From Lachnospiraceae bacterium (lineage in GTDB: Bacteria > Bacillota > Clostridia > Lachnospirales > Lachnospiraceae): 64,000 nucleotides of DNA. The notes beneath the pieces were generated by a model that ran no database searches, was not told the origin of the DNA, and saw only the letters and a program-made list of their open reading frames with translations. The stretch lies in NCBI GenBank assembly GCA_009774395.1, contig VSNQ01000008.1:3184-67183 (forward strand), written 5' to 3'. A program made the position numbers and the translations under genes. This document shows positions 18,002 through 27,816 of the stretch, one piece after another; within the stretch, counting starts at the first letter, position 1, and every line of letters starts with the position of its first letter.

Positions 18002-19105
18002 TCAAAAATGCCGCTCATTATAAGGTACTGCGCTGATGCCTTTGTCATTCAGCATTTTCCTTATATCTCTAGCCTGCTTCTTAACAATTACCCACATCAC
18101 GTTTTCACCCATATTACGAATCTGTTCTAAAGTTAATATCCCCTCTCTTTCTCCCAAAAATCCGTCCTCAAAATAATAGAAGTCAAATTGGATACCGAAT
18201 GCTTTCTGCATATTCTTCTCAGCATTTTCAAATTTTTCTTCCCCTACCCAAAGTCCCAGTTTTTTACAATCCCTTACTGCATCTTTTATTATCGCAAAAA
18301 AATCCCCTTGCAAATAAAATCCTTGTTGCCGTACTCCATTATAAACTCTGCTGGAATTGTGGACAATTGGATCAAACTTACTATTCTGCAACTGAAAATG
18401 CTTAACATATACATATGTAAATTCTCTTTCCAATAATTCTAAATTATGAATACAAGAATCCGTTACTCTGCCTTCATCCAAACCAATGGAAATTAAAGGT
18501 TCATTAAGATATGCAAAATTGTTTTTATATTCCAATAACTTAAAATACCATTCCTCATCTACAATCCATTTAAGATTTTCATCCATATAAATACCATTAT
18601 TACGTACCAAAAGCAGACTTGGCGGTCCAATAATATTTCCTTCTATTATACGATAGAAATCCTGCCTTAGCATTTCCAATTGCTTCCTATCCATATAATG
18701 ATCGGCTATCTTTTTTCCTTCTTTTATACACACACAGCCTGAACACGCAAAAACCGCTTCCCTATTATTTTCTAATTGTTGTACCATTCGTTCCAAACTA
18801 TTATCATAAGTAAAACTATCATCTTGATGCATTACCTTGATATATCGCGGATGATAAAGCCGTCCTATTTCCATCGCATAATTGCAATTCGCTGTAGGTC
18901 CTTTTCTTTTTTCATTTCTAATATAAATATAACGATCTCCCAAGGACGCAATATATTCTTTAGCCCGATCATCAGAACCATCATCTGTAACTACTACAAT
19001 ATAATCCTGAAATGTCTGCATTTTTATCGATTCTACTAGCCGAACTAAAAACTCAAATTTCTTATAATAAGGTGTACATATCGCCACTATAACATTTTTG
19101 TCCAT
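18002..19105 (-). CDS. GT2 glycosyltransferase
   Basis: A 367-residue family 2 glycosyltransferase: 'VIVAICTPYYKKFEFLVRLVESI', 'YIVVVTDDGSDD' and the metal-binding 'KVMHQDDSF'. Unlike its neighbours it has no full module R. Its last 50 residues (LTLEQIRNMGENVMWVIVKK…MLNDKGI) resemble only the second half of the module, so the domain may have been truncated or lost. Upstream ribosome binding site AGGG. Followed 46 nt later by the FkbM gene. Confidence 0.8.
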   Translation of the reverse strand: MDKNVIVAICTPYYKKFEFLVRLVESIKMQTFQDYIVVVTDDGSDDRAKEYIASLGDRYIYIRNEKRKGPTANCNYAMEIGRLYHPRYIKVMHQDDSFTYDNSLERMVQQLENNREAVFACSGCVCIKEGKKIADHYMDRKQLEMLRQDFYRIIEGNIIGPPSLLLVRNNGIYMDENLKWIVDEEWYFKLLEYKNNFAYLNEPLISIGLDEGRVTDSCIHNLELLEREFTYVYVKHFQLQNSKFDPIVHNSSRVYNGVRQQGFYLQGDFFAIIKDAVRDCKKLGLWVGEEKFENAEKNMQKAFGIQFDFYYFEDGFLGEREGILTLEQIRNMGENVMWVIVKKQARDIRKMLNDKGISAVPYNERHF

Positions 19106-19206
19106 AATTTCCCTTGTATCATCCCTTCTGATATTTGTTCTATGTACTTCATTCCATAAATCTTTTAAAAATCTAAATAATTATTTACAAAAACAAAATT
19201 CGATGC

Positions 19207-19246
19207 AATATATGACAATTTCATACTTCACACCAGATCTTTTTAC
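19207..19246. repeat. Palindromic repeat, second copy
   Basis: Shares GACAATTTCATACTTCACACCAGAT with the palindrome at 15748-15791, including the pairing left arm and a trailing T-run, here on the plus strand. It lies between the GT2 gene and the decayed nuclease relic. The rest of the 19106-19366 gap shows no gene or further signal I can support. Confidence 0.6.
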
Positions 19247-19366
19247 GAAAAATTTTTATGGATAATTTCATCTATACTAACGAGCAATATATTTTGCCAA
19301 AATGCGCAAGATTGCAATACTCATGAGTCGACGTGATTGGCAAATTTTAGTTTTCCCCAGTATATA

Positions 19367-19790
19367 TTATTGTATCCCACAAACCTTTACCACGCATTCC
19401 TTCCCGCAAAACGCAATACCATAACTGCTTTTATGATCGTATCCCTCATCCCAGAGTTCCCTATCATACCTTCTATCCGTAATCTGGCACAGCGCTTCTT
19501 GCGCTTTTGCATCCATTTCTGATATGCATTTTGCCACCTTAAACTCTATAATAAATGCCTCACGGCTCTTACATATTGGTTTCACAATAAATCACTGCGT
19601 TCCTTTCTGCTCTCTCTCTATTGAAACGGATAGAAAAGCCTTTCATTCCTGTCAACAATCCAGCTACCATGCCATGATAGTAATATTCATTCTGATCCAT
19701 ATAGCTGATCGTTTCCTCAAACATGCCATCAAGCTTAATCTTCAGCATGGCGCTATCCTTATTGATAAATACTGTATACAACGACATCAT
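19367..19790 (-). pseudogene. 3' remnant of an AAA-ATPase/PD-(D/E)XK gene, frameshifted
   Basis: Two overlapping frames together give the C-terminal part of a DUF1703-type nuclease protein. The first (19790-19569) has 'MFEETISYMDQNEYYYHGMVAG', the second (19585-19367) has 'REAFIIEFKVAKC', 'ALCQITDRRYDRELWDEGY' and 'YGIAFCGKEC'. The break is a frameshift near 19580. The ATPase half is absent, so this is a relic of a gene like the intact one at 3422-5104 but from a different subfamily. Confidence 0.75.
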
Positions 19791-19897
19791 ATCACGCGTT
19801 TTAACGCGATCATGAAACCAATTCTGTACTTTTTCGCTAAAAATATAGCTTATTTCTCAATTTGGTTTTGCAAACTCGGCATAAATATTATCACCTC

Positions 19898-20361
19898 TCA
19901 TCCACTCTCTGACCTTACGGAAATATCCTGTGAAAAACATAAAATTCCAACCGTCGGAATTCTTATATTTTTCTGCAAAGCACATTGATCAATATCATCC
20001 AGCAATTTTTTAGTAAATTCTTTTTCTTTCACTACATACTCTATATTCAATTCTCTGAGAATATACTGTCTATATTTTAATAAGATTTCTTTCACGCCAC
20101 CCGTCCCATTCTTTCCCATCAAAATGGAATTCTTCAAATCTTTTTGAATGCTCACATAATTTTCATATCGTTCTTCCCGCGGAATAACATCATCCACAGG
20201 AATCGTACGAAGTTATAGTTTCTGAAGATACCTGCTGCCTGACACACTCTTAAAAAGTGCATCCAGTTTTTCATCATCCAAATATTTCTTTCCATCTTGT
20301 GACGTCCTATTATAGAAAAGACGAAAATTTGCCAATCCCTGAATTCGAACTCCCTGAACAA
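19898..20361 (-). pseudogene. Frameshifted fragments of an unidentified protein
   Basis: Overlapping short frames (20361-20152 and 20197-19898) look like pieces of one protein: a frame reading 'KKYLDDEKLDALF', then 'VDDVIPREERYENYVSIQKDL', 'GVKEILLKYRQYILREL' and 'IRIPTVGILCFSQDISV'. It continues towards the nuclease remnant but shares no recognisable motif with it. I do not recognise the family. At least one frameshift is needed near 20190. Confidence 0.45.
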
Positions 20362-20472
20362 TGGTCTGAAAAAAGTGATTCTTCAATCGAATATATTGAA
20401 AGAATAAATGCAGAAAATACCAGCCTTCACTCTCATCTGTATCTAAATAATTTAAACATTACTGTAAAAATA

Positions 20473-20781
20473 TCATTTCAGAATATGTATGAATATTTTT
20501 TTATTTTGATACACTGTGCCAGACAGGAAATCCAACCCCTTCAAAGCTATGTCATTCGACCTGTATCTGCCTGTCGGCTGCTTCTCATAAAAATATCTTA
20601 ATTCATAGTGATACTCCATTTTTATATCTTTATAAAGACATCCTATAATTTTCTCGCATCCCCATTTCCGGCAATAACTGTAAAACCCACTATTGGCTCT
20701 CCTGTTTCCACGTTCCAAGTACTTTGCCGCAACCAATCGGAATACTGCTATCGGAAAATATTCTATTCCATCTATTTTCAC
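20473..20781 (-). CDS. Small unidentified ORF, possibly a fragment
   Basis: A 102-residue frame beginning MKIDGIEYFPIAVFRLVAAKYLER. It contains 'GCLYKDIKMEYHYELRYFYEKQPTGRYRSND', which reads as coding in composition, but no family is recognised. It sits between decayed genes and a hairpin element and may itself be a remnant. Confidence 0.35.
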   Translation of the reverse strand: MKIDGIEYFPIAVFRLVAAKYLERGNRRANSGFYSYCRKWGCEKIIGCLYKDIKMEYHYELRYFYEKQPTGRYRSNDIALKGLDFLSGTVYQNKKIFIHILK

Positions 20782-20803
20782 TAAATTATGATATGATTAA
20801 AGC

Positions 20804-20906
20804 GTCAAAAGGGTTAATTAAGAAACATGACCACAATATATAGAATATGTATGTCTGTCCAAATGACAATATATTGTACTATTCTTTTGAAAAATACCCT
20901 TTTGAC
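20804..20906. mobile_element. Small hairpin element (MITE-like)
   Basis: A 103-bp segment bounded by GTCAAAAGGGT and its inverted copy ACCCTTTTGAC (with one inserted base), with further imperfect pairing through ACAATATAT near the middle. No coding capacity and no obvious target duplication. The remaining stretch to 21108 contains only short spacer sequence with no gene. Confidence 0.5.
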
Positions 20907-21108
20907 AGGCTAATCATCAAATCCATACTGCTTGATGATAAATTCACAAGAAACAGCCCCCAAAAATATTACAATTGTAACCGTTTCCCGCTTATGTGAA
21001 GATATGGAATAATTGTGCATATTTATCCTCCCTCTCTTTTCTCATACAGTTCTTCATTTTCTCTGTTCATTTTAATAACTAGCCAAGGTATGGACTGTCC
21101 ATGCAACT

Positions 21109-22407
21109 TTATTTTAGTCTTGTTGCAGATACAGAAATAATATGCGAGAAACCATATTTCCTTAGACAATCCAACATATCCATAAATACATCCGAATTCT
21201 CTTTGACAGCCAAAATAACAAGACTGTCTTCTTTATATTTTAGGCATCCCGCTATCTCGTATACTTTCTCACCCAAACATTCCTTGTTCCTGCCATTTAA
21301 ATCTGTCACGGCTATTTGTATCGACTGCATTGCATCCATTGCCAGCTTTACTCTGCAAACAACACGTTCACCATACGAGCCTGCGCCATATACTATAATA
21401 TGATGGAAATTCGCTATTGTTTCTTTTGTAATATTCTTGCAGCCGATAACATTATCCTCAACATAAACTACAGGATTTCTAATAATTCTTAACTGATCTT
21501 CAGTAAGCCAGTCATAACAAGCTTCTTTGGTTTCCTCAAAAAAAGAACACTCCCTCTCAATAGTCCTTGCAAATTCGGGTTTAAGCATCATGTCTATCCT
21601 GTCTAATGTCAATAAATATGCCCGCATCCTCAAATGAAAACAAATTTTATACAATTCTTCCCGTTTATCATTATTGGCAATCATTATGTTCCTTATATAA
21701 TCATATTCGTCCTTCATAGCATAAACTTTCTTTTTACTATGAATTGACGAACTTTCGTTGTCTTGTTTGTACATATAAAATGCCTTATTTAAAAACATCA
21801 CACGCTTTGACCAGTAAAAAGTTTGAAACCAAAAGCCATTATCCTGATATGACGCTCCGGGTGTTTCATTATATTTAATATGATTGTTTACTATCAATTC
21901 TTTTTTATATAATGCATTCCATGTGAATTTCTGTAACAAATACGACCACAGTTCCTTATTCGGATTTAATACTCTATTATACATCGTATCATCATCTGTC
22001 AATTTTATTAATTGTTTTTTAATTGTACCATCCATATTATTCCAAATTGCATAATGATCCGTTTTTACAAAATCCAAATCATATTTTGTAATGCAATCGT
22101 AAAGCGTTTGATACATATCTTTTTCAATTGTATCATCACTTTCCACTATTCCTATATATTTGCCTGATGCCATGGAAACTGCTATATTCATAGTCTGCCC
22201 ATAGCCGGAATTTTCCTTATGTTTTACCTTGATTCTTGCATCCTTTCTTGCATATTCGTCCAATATGTATCCAGATTTATCAGAAGAACCATCATCTACA
22301 CAGATTACTTCAAAATTTGAAAAAGTCTGCGTCAATATACTGTCTAGACAGGCTCTTAAATATTTTTCGACATTGTAAACTGGTACAAGAATAGATATTT
22401 CTGTCAA
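21109..22407 (-). CDS. GT2 glycosyltransferase with C-terminal module R
   Basis: A 432-residue protein: family 2 GT-A domain with 'ISILVPVYNVEKYLRACLDSI', 'EVICVDDGSSDKSG', 'NSGYGQTMNIAVSMASG' in outline and the DxD-type 'IVESDDTIE'. Residues 325-432 are a divergent module R ('HHIIVYGAGSYGERVV', later 'SLVILAVKE'). The start is TTG at 22407, supported by AAGGAG 7 nt upstream; no ATG fits. Confidence 0.83.
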   Translation of the reverse strand: MTEISILVPVYNVEKYLRACLDSILTQTFSNFEVICVDDGSSDKSGYILDEYARKDARIKVKHKENSGYGQTMNIAVSMASGKYIGIVESDDTIEKDMYQTLYDCITKYDLDFVKTDHYAIWNNMDGTIKKQLIKLTDDDTMYNRVLNPNKELWSYLLQKFTWNALYKKELIVNNHIKYNETPGASYQDNGFWFQTFYWSKRVMFLNKAFYMYKQDNESSSIHSKKKVYAMKDEYDYIRNIMIANNDKREELYKICFHLRMRAYLLTLDRIDMMLKPEFARTIERECSFFEETKEACYDWLTEDQLRIIRNPVVYVEDNVIGCKNITKETIANFHHIIVYGAGSYGERVVCRVKLAMDAMQSIQIAVTDLNGRNKECLGEKVYEIAGCLKYKEDSLVILAVKENSDVFMDMLDCLRKYGFSHIISVSATRLK

Positions 22408-22431
22408 ACAATCACTCCTTTTGTCAACATA

Positions 22432-23832
22432 TCACTCTGCAAAACTTCCAAAACCATCATCAAACGTTTCTATCATCCACTTCGCATAGTCAATTACATC
22501 AAATCTGTCTTTGATAAGCTTCATATTATAGTTACCAATGCTATGAAGCAGTTTTCTTTCATTAGTTAAAAACTCAATTTTGTCCACTGCTTGCAGCCAG
22601 TGATCCACAGACACAACAAAACCATTCTTCCCGTCCTCTATCACATCGCTGACACCACTCACATCCGTCACTACAGGAACACATCCGCATGCCATTGCCT
22701 CAAGCATGGAAAGACTCATTCCCTCAGATTCAGAAATATTTAAATAAATATCCTGCTCTGCCCAAAATCCAGCCATATCTGTTGGCGGAATCCAACCCAA
22801 TATATGTACCCTGTCTTCCAGACAGTTCTTACTAACATAGTCTTTTAAAAGCGCCAAGCATTGTCCTTTACCTGCAATGTTAAATTCTGCATTAATTCCT
22901 CTTTGTACACATGCTTCTATGATTTCAGGCAATAAATGCGCCCGCTTCAATTCTTTTACCAGTCGTGCTGCAAAGCCTATTCTCAAAACTTCATTTCGAA
23001 CATCTCTCTCTCCGGAAATGTATGGAATTCGTATAGGATTCGGACGGTATACCAATTGTTCTTTTTCTATTCCGTGCCGCAAAAACTCTGACTGCATTTT
23101 TTTGCTTATACATATAATCCTATCAATTTTATCTGACCAAAACACCAATTCCTGATAGTTATATAAAGCATCGCTATGTGCCATTGCAACAATTTTTACC
23201 TGCGTAGGAAACATGGCTTTTACCACCCTTGCCGCACACATAACATATGTAGGGCGGAAAATAACAACACACGGCAGATGTTCGGCAATTTTTTGCGCCA
23301 TTTTCTTTATCATGCTTATCTCGTCTTCTTCCGTAAAATGCAGGCAATTATATGTAAATTCATCAAATTTGTCATTTATTCCGCATATCATCCATGTCTG
23401 CACACCTAAATCATGTAACGCATTTGCAACCGTACAGCTCCACTCCTCCGTACCTCCCCAATTCATATCAGGAAAGTATGCATCAAAAATGAAAGATATC
23501 TGATCGTTCATATTGACATTCGCAAAATCAACCTCGGTACTCTTTCTACACAATGCCATTTTCCGAAACAGCCTAAAGCCTATCTGATGTCCCTTGTACC
23601 CCATATTATAAAGCTGTTCCTTAATGTCCTCAAGATACATGTCAGATGTCAAAATTATACAATCATATTCTTTTACTGTTTGCGGAGAACAAATTGAAAT
23701 TCCATTTATTTTTTTTCCCCACATATCAGGATTGTTGTCTACAAAAAAAATCACTTCATATCCAGCAAAAACTGCCCAGTTATATCGGTTTATCGCCGCT
23801 TTACCTGCCCCCCAGATAATGATTTTGTCCAT
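22432..23832 (-). CDS. GT4 glycosyltransferase with N-terminal module R
   Basis: A 466-residue protein. Residues 1-100 are module R in canonical form ('KIIIWGAGKAAINRY', 'FFVDNNPDMWGKKINGISICSPQTV'). Residues 115-466 are a GT-B family 4 glycosyltransferase, with 'GGTEEWSCTVANAL' for the N-terminal lobe and 'ISESEGMSLSMLEAMACGC' for the nucleotide-sugar-binding E-x7-E region. GGGAGA precedes the ATG. Probably adds a retaining linkage in the glycan. Confidence 0.88.
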   Translation of the reverse strand: MDKIIIWGAGKAAINRYNWAVFAGYEVIFFVDNNPDMWGKKINGISICSPQTVKEYDCIILTSDMYLEDIKEQLYNMGYKGHQIGFRLFRKMALCRKSTEVDFANVNMNDQISFIFDAYFPDMNWGGTEEWSCTVANALHDLGVQTWMICGINDKFDEFTYNCLHFTEEDEISMIKKMAQKIAEHLPCVVIFRPTYVMCAARVVKAMFPTQVKIVAMAHSDALYNYQELVFWSDKIDRIICISKKMQSEFLRHGIEKEQLVYRPNPIRIPYISGERDVRNEVLRIGFAARLVKELKRAHLLPEIIEACVQRGINAEFNIAGKGQCLALLKDYVSKNCLEDRVHILGWIPPTDMAGFWAEQDIYLNISESEGMSLSMLEAMACGCVPVVTDVSGVSDVIEDGKNGFVVSVDHWLQAVDKIEFLTNERKLLHSIGNYNMKLIKDRFDVIDYAKWMIETFDDGFGSFAE

Positions 23833-23850
23833 ATCATTTCTCCCTGCTGT

Positions 23851-25059
23851 CTATTGTATTACTACTGCAAAATCCCGCAGTACTCTGTTTAGCTGACCTG
23901 ATAATAATATGATATCCCCCTCATCAAGTCCTGTTTCAAGAAGCTTCCTTCTTACATACTCCTGCTCTTCCAAATTAGCTAAAGCAATTACACATACCGC
24001 ATTTACATAATCCGCCTCATTATATTGAATCACATCAATTCCCTCAATATCAGTCTGATTTTTGCCAATATTCTCTACTGCAAAACACCTGATCTTATCA
24101 TTTGCCCTGCGTCTTTTCAGCAGCTCATAAATGCGTCTAGCAACAGTTCCCGCCCCATATATAACAATATCTCCGCCATTACATATCCTATCAAGCCACC
24201 CCTGTGCCATTTGGAAATCGTCATCTTTTTGTCCTTTCAATGCTTCATCATTATATGTCATACCTGTGGAAAACAGCTTTTCCGTTAATGTCAATTTGGA
24301 AATATGAAAATTATCATAAACTTCCAAAACCTTCTGAAATTGCCTGTCATTTCCACCATTTCCGTTATATTGCTGATACAGACCATCTATAGCAAAATCT
24401 TCATCCGCTCTGTCTAAAAATCTTGTTGGCACTTGGACTACAGGCACATCGCTAATCAGTTCCATAATTTTAAGCCAGATATCATCTGCATACATACAAT
24501 ATCTTTTTATATTTTCTATATTAAATAACTCTTTGTCTATTAAATGCGGCGCATACAGAGTCCCTCCACCTGTTGTAGCAAACAAATCCATGCGGGGTAC
24601 TCCGATATAGTGCAGACATTCCCCCCACCAGTTTTCATACGGAGAAATACTTCCATTACGTTCTACTGTGATTAAGTGTGTTCTTCTTGCCAATACACAT
24701 TTAGGATAGGCATCAGTATAACTTATCAGTTCCTCAATCATATGCCTTTCATAATAGAAATCATCATCAATGGTAATTATATAATCATCAGGATATTCCT
24801 TTAATGCATATAAGTATTTCTTATGCGATTTCATATCATCCTGACACCAATGTATTTCCAATCCCTGTGCATAATAGGATGACAAATCAACTGGTAGGAT
24901 TCTTTTCGGAAATTGCTCAACAGATAAATACAACACTACTACATTAGGTTTATAAGTTTGATCCATAATACTGTCAAGCACTTTTTGTATCCCTTTTATT
25001 CTTGCCGGATATGATGTCAGCGAAATTATTACTCTTCTCACTTTGAACCTCGCATTCAT
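23851..25059 (-). CDS. GT-A glycosyltransferase with C-terminal module R
   Basis: A 402-residue protein. Residues 5-270 look like a GT-A transferase: 'VIISLTSYPARIKGIQKVLDSI', metal-binding 'YIITIDDDFYYE' and the late 'MYADDIWLKIM'. Residues 292-395 are module R ('DIVIYGAGTVARRIYEL', 'VENIGKNQTDIEGIDVIQ'). The GTG at 25041, with GAGG 6 nt upstream, may be the true start rather than the ATG at 25059; this would shorten the product by six residues. Confidence 0.78.
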   Translation of the reverse strand: MNARFKVRRVIISLTSYPARIKGIQKVLDSIMDQTYKPNVVVLYLSVEQFPKRILPVDLSSYYAQGLEIHWCQDDMKSHKKYLYALKEYPDDYIITIDDDFYYERHMIEELISYTDAYPKCVLARRTHLITVERNGSISPYENWWGECLHYIGVPRMDLFATTGGGTLYAPHLIDKELFNIENIKRYCMYADDIWLKIMELISDVPVVQVPTRFLDRADEDFAIDGLYQQYNGNGGNDRQFQKVLEVYDNFHISKLTLTEKLFSTGMTYNDEALKGQKDDDFQMAQGWLDRICNGGDIVIYGAGTVARRIYELLKRRRANDKIRCFAVENIGKNQTDIEGIDVIQYNEADYVNAVCVIALANLEEQEYVRRKLLETGLDEGDIILLSGQLNRVLRDFAVVIQ

Positions 25060-25127
25060 GTCTTAAAAGTATATCCTCATAACTGCTGTTATACTTTTCC
25101 TGTTATTGCCAATGACAATATCCTCAT

Positions 25128-25367
25128 TTATTCATTGCTGTTAATCCAATTAAACTTCTTATTAATCGTTATATGCCTGATATCGTCTTTTCCTGCTCTT
25201 GCAATATCTCCCATGCTGACCATTCTATACAGTTTTTTGTTGGAAACAAAGTATATCACATTTGACGGTTTTTCAAGTATCACGTGTGCAAGGATGTCAA
25301 ACACAATTTCGTCTACCATATTCTCCGTTTTCACTACCGCTAATTGATTCCTGTCTTTATAAATCAT
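25128..25367 (-). CDS. CBS-like fragment
   Basis: A 79-residue product from an ATG preceded by GGGAAGGA. 'SNVIYFVSNKKLYRMVSMGDIARAG' resembles one CBS half-domain, comparable to the start of the PtmE-like protein at 46577 ('ILFVHRDGKLLASLTDGDI'). The frame stops soon after, so it is probably the front of a longer protein that has been cut short. Function unknown. Confidence 0.45.
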   Translation of the reverse strand: MIYKDRNQLAVVKTENMVDEIVFDILAHVILEKPSNVIYFVSNKKLYRMVSMGDIARAGKDDIRHITINKKFNWINSNE

Positions 25368-25454
25368 ATTCCTTCCCTCACAATAAGCCTGCAACATTCT
25401 CAAATTTATAGCGCTTCATTTGAAACTCTTTTACTAATATTCCATATTATCAAA

Positions 25455-25778
25455 TCAGAACATCAATAAATGAATCTTTTCAATTCCTGCCTGCCTTAAT
25501 ATCAGATACATTTCCTTTGCATATTTCCCGCTGACTAAATAATCCGCATCCGAAAATTTCTTTATAACATCTCTCGTTTGACAAACAGGTATTCCATTGA
25601 TACTGCATTTGTTATATTTCTCACTGGAATCGCAAAAACAAATAATATTTTTTGACAGACCATTCAAAGTCAGATATTTTAATACTTTTTTGCCATAAAT
25701 ACCTACGCCAAAAATGATAAACTTTCTGTCAGCATGCATTAATTTATCATCATATATAATATTCCCAATATACTCCAT
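25455..25778 (-). CDS. Stand-alone module R protein
   Basis: A 107-residue protein that consists of module R alone: 'KFIIFGVGIYGKKVLKYL', 'CFCDSSEKYNKCSINGIPVCQTRDV', then 'DADYLVSGKYAKEMYLIL' and 'AGIEKIHLLMF'. It sits between a CBS-like fragment and a methyltransferase gene with its own N-terminal module. It may be a free regulatory or binding subunit, or the surviving end of a larger enzyme. Confidence 0.65.
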   Translation of the reverse strand: MEYIGNIIYDDKLMHADRKFIIFGVGIYGKKVLKYLTLNGLSKNIICFCDSSEKYNKCSINGIPVCQTRDVIKKFSDADYLVSGKYAKEMYLILRQAGIEKIHLLMF

Positions 25779-25798
25779 AAAAATTGCTCCTTAAATGT

Positions 25799-26893
25799 CT
25801 ATATTTTTTTGAGAATAACTGTTAAAATTACCGGATAATCATCATCTGACACTTCAAAATCACAGTCCGAAAGTTCTTCCCTGCACATCCCATACAACAT
25901 TGCTATCGCAGTTTTCACATTTCCATAAGACTGGACTTTTACATTTTCTATTCCAAACATTTGTTCGAATAGTGACTTCATTGTGTCCTTATAAAATCCG
26001 TAATAGCTTCCCCATAAGTCTGCATCATACCTTGATATTTGGGAAATTCCCGCAACCGTTATAAGCGCTGTTCCGTTCCTTTTCAACATTTTATATATAT
26101 TGTTGGCAGCTTTCCTAATATCAAAAATAAACATCAAGGTCTGTGTAATTATAGCGCAATCATATTTATTTTCTTCAATCCCCTCCCCTGTTTCAAGATT
26201 TCCTTTTATGAAGCCTTCCCCTCCCATTAAGTGAAGTATATATGCGTTATCCACCATGTCCTTACCATACTTTAACGTATATGTATTTTCAGCAATTTCA
26301 AGACAGTCACCGCGAATAAAAGCACTGTTTTGCTCTAAAAAACGTTCGATATAATATCTGTCAATTGCCGTACCACGTTCTAAACCAAACCTTCTGCTTG
26401 ATGGTTTTGTATCCATTTTTGCGATTACATCAATCAACGGATATTCTATTCTATATTTTTCCCTCAAGCATCTGTTAGCTATCTCCTGAAGCTGGGAATG
26501 ACTTTGAATAATTGATTTGTCACCATCATTTTTGATATATGTAATATCCTTATCTTCAATAATCATTTTTCCCATCTTAAACAGCAGTTCCATCTTTTCT
26601 GAATATGGCGGAAATGTAATTCCAAATAATATCTTATCACCGGAAATTCCCATGTTCTGTAATTGCTGCCACATAGAATGATACTGATTTGACATCAAAA
26701 CTATTTTTACATCATCTTCCAAATAACAAACGCTATTTTTAGGATGATAAACTGAAATATTCGTATTCCCGTCCATACTCCCATCCTCTGTGACATTATT
26801 ATCCAAAAAACCTACAATTTCAAAATTTTCTCTGATATGTGTTTCCTTTTCCTTATATAACTTTCCTCTGCCAAATATCAATACTCTCTGCAT
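25799..26893 (-). CDS. SAM-dependent methyltransferase-like protein with N-terminal module R
   Basis: A 364-residue protein. Residues 1-100 are module R ('RVLIFGRGKLYKE', 'GFLDNNVTEDGS'). Residues 150-364 resemble the class I methyltransferases of sugar clusters: 'GDCLEIAENTYTLKYG', 'YDCAIITQTLMFIFDI' and 'IYKMLKRNGTALITVAG' mark motif I-like, acidic and post-III positions. Start at 26893 has AAGGA 9 nt upstream and follows the deacetylase stop by 5 nt. Confidence 0.75.
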   Translation of the reverse strand: MQRVLIFGRGKLYKEKETHIRENFEIVGFLDNNVTEDGSMDGNTNISVYHPKNSVCYLEDDVKIVLMSNQYHSMWQQLQNMGISGDKILFGITFPPYSEKMELLFKMGKMIIEDKDITYIKNDGDKSIIQSHSQLQEIANRCLREKYRIEYPLIDVIAKMDTKPSSRRFGLERGTAIDRYYIERFLEQNSAFIRGDCLEIAENTYTLKYGKDMVDNAYILHLMGGEGFIKGNLETGEGIEENKYDCAIITQTLMFIFDIRKAANNIYKMLKRNGTALITVAGISQISRYDADLWGSYYGFYKDTMKSLFEQMFGIENVKVQSYGNVKTAIAMLYGMCREELSDCDFEVSDDDYPVILTVILKKI

Positions 26894-26898
26894 CGTAA

Positions 26899-27816
26899 TT
26901 ATTCCTTCCAATATGATGTAATCTGCATATCAAACTCATCTAAATTCCAATTTCTAACAACCTTACGCGGAATCTTGTAAGGATTTGTTTCCAGATTCCA
27001 CAGTGCATTTTCCGTAGAAGCCGCTTTCAAAATCCCGCATTGACAGCATATTTCTATTGTTTCATCATTAAAATCCACCCCTAAGCCTCCAAAGGGATAT
27101 GAAAATAATGTGATTTTTCTTCCTACTATTTCAGACAATTTATCTATGGATGACTTTATTTCATATTCCTGCATCCCCCTGTCCAAATTGGCAAGAGAAG
27201 GATGAGATACCGTATGCGCTCCAATAGAAATTACTTTTGACTCAAGAAGCTTCTTAATATCTCGCGTTGATACTGTTAAATTTTCTTTTCTGCAGCTTTT
27301 GTCAAGCCGTCTCCAATTCCAAAGCTGCATAAACCACTTTTCCCTTCTAGAAGGAGTAATATAATTTTTCATCAGATAATGCAGTCCATTATAACAGTTC
27401 TTTCTATATTCCCAAGTGCTTGTATTCCATTGACATTCAAACTCATCGTCTTCCAAATGGAATGATATCGGAACATCATCTCCAATAAGCAACAATCTCT
27501 CCAACTCGTCCCACCACAATTCCCTGTCCTGATTGATTGTTCCGGTACTTACAAATATTGTTGCTGGCACTTCCAATTCTTCCAAAACAGGTAACATATA
27601 TTCCAAATTATCAAGATAACCATCATCAAAAGTAATAGCAACTGCATCGGAATCTAACATGTTCCAGTCTTCTTCAAAGCGTACAATCTGATATTTTCGC
27701 TTTAAATACATCACTTGCTGTCGAAATTTCGCTGGAGACACACAAAGCAAATTATAATCATGTTCCAAATCATTTATTCTATGATAATATAATGTCAGTA
27801 CACTGTTTTTACGCAT
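26899..27816 (-). CDS. NodB-type polysaccharide deacetylase
   Basis: A 305-residue carbohydrate esterase family 4 protein. 'VAITFDDGYLDNLEYMLPVL' carries the catalytic Asp pair and 'SIGAHTVSHPSLANL' the two metal-binding His; 'FSYPFGGLG' completes the active site. No signal peptide or membrane anchor is seen, so it probably removes an acetyl group from an intracellular sugar intermediate rather than from the cell wall. Overlaps the upstream glycosyltransferase by 8 nt. Confidence 0.87.
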   Translation of the reverse strand: MRKNSVLTLYYHRINDLEHDYNLLCVSPAKFRQQVMYLKRKYQIVRFEEDWNMLDSDAVAITFDDGYLDNLEYMLPVLEELEVPATIFVSTGTINQDRELWWDELERLLLIGDDVPISFHLEDDEFECQWNTSTWEYRKNCYNGLHYLMKNYITPSRREKWFMQLWNWRRLDKSCRKENLTVSTRDIKKLLESKVISIGAHTVSHPSLANLDRGMQEYEIKSSIDKLSEIVGRKITLFSYPFGGLGVDFNDETIEICCQCGILKAASTENALWNLETNPYKIPRKVVRNWNLDEFDMQITSYWKE

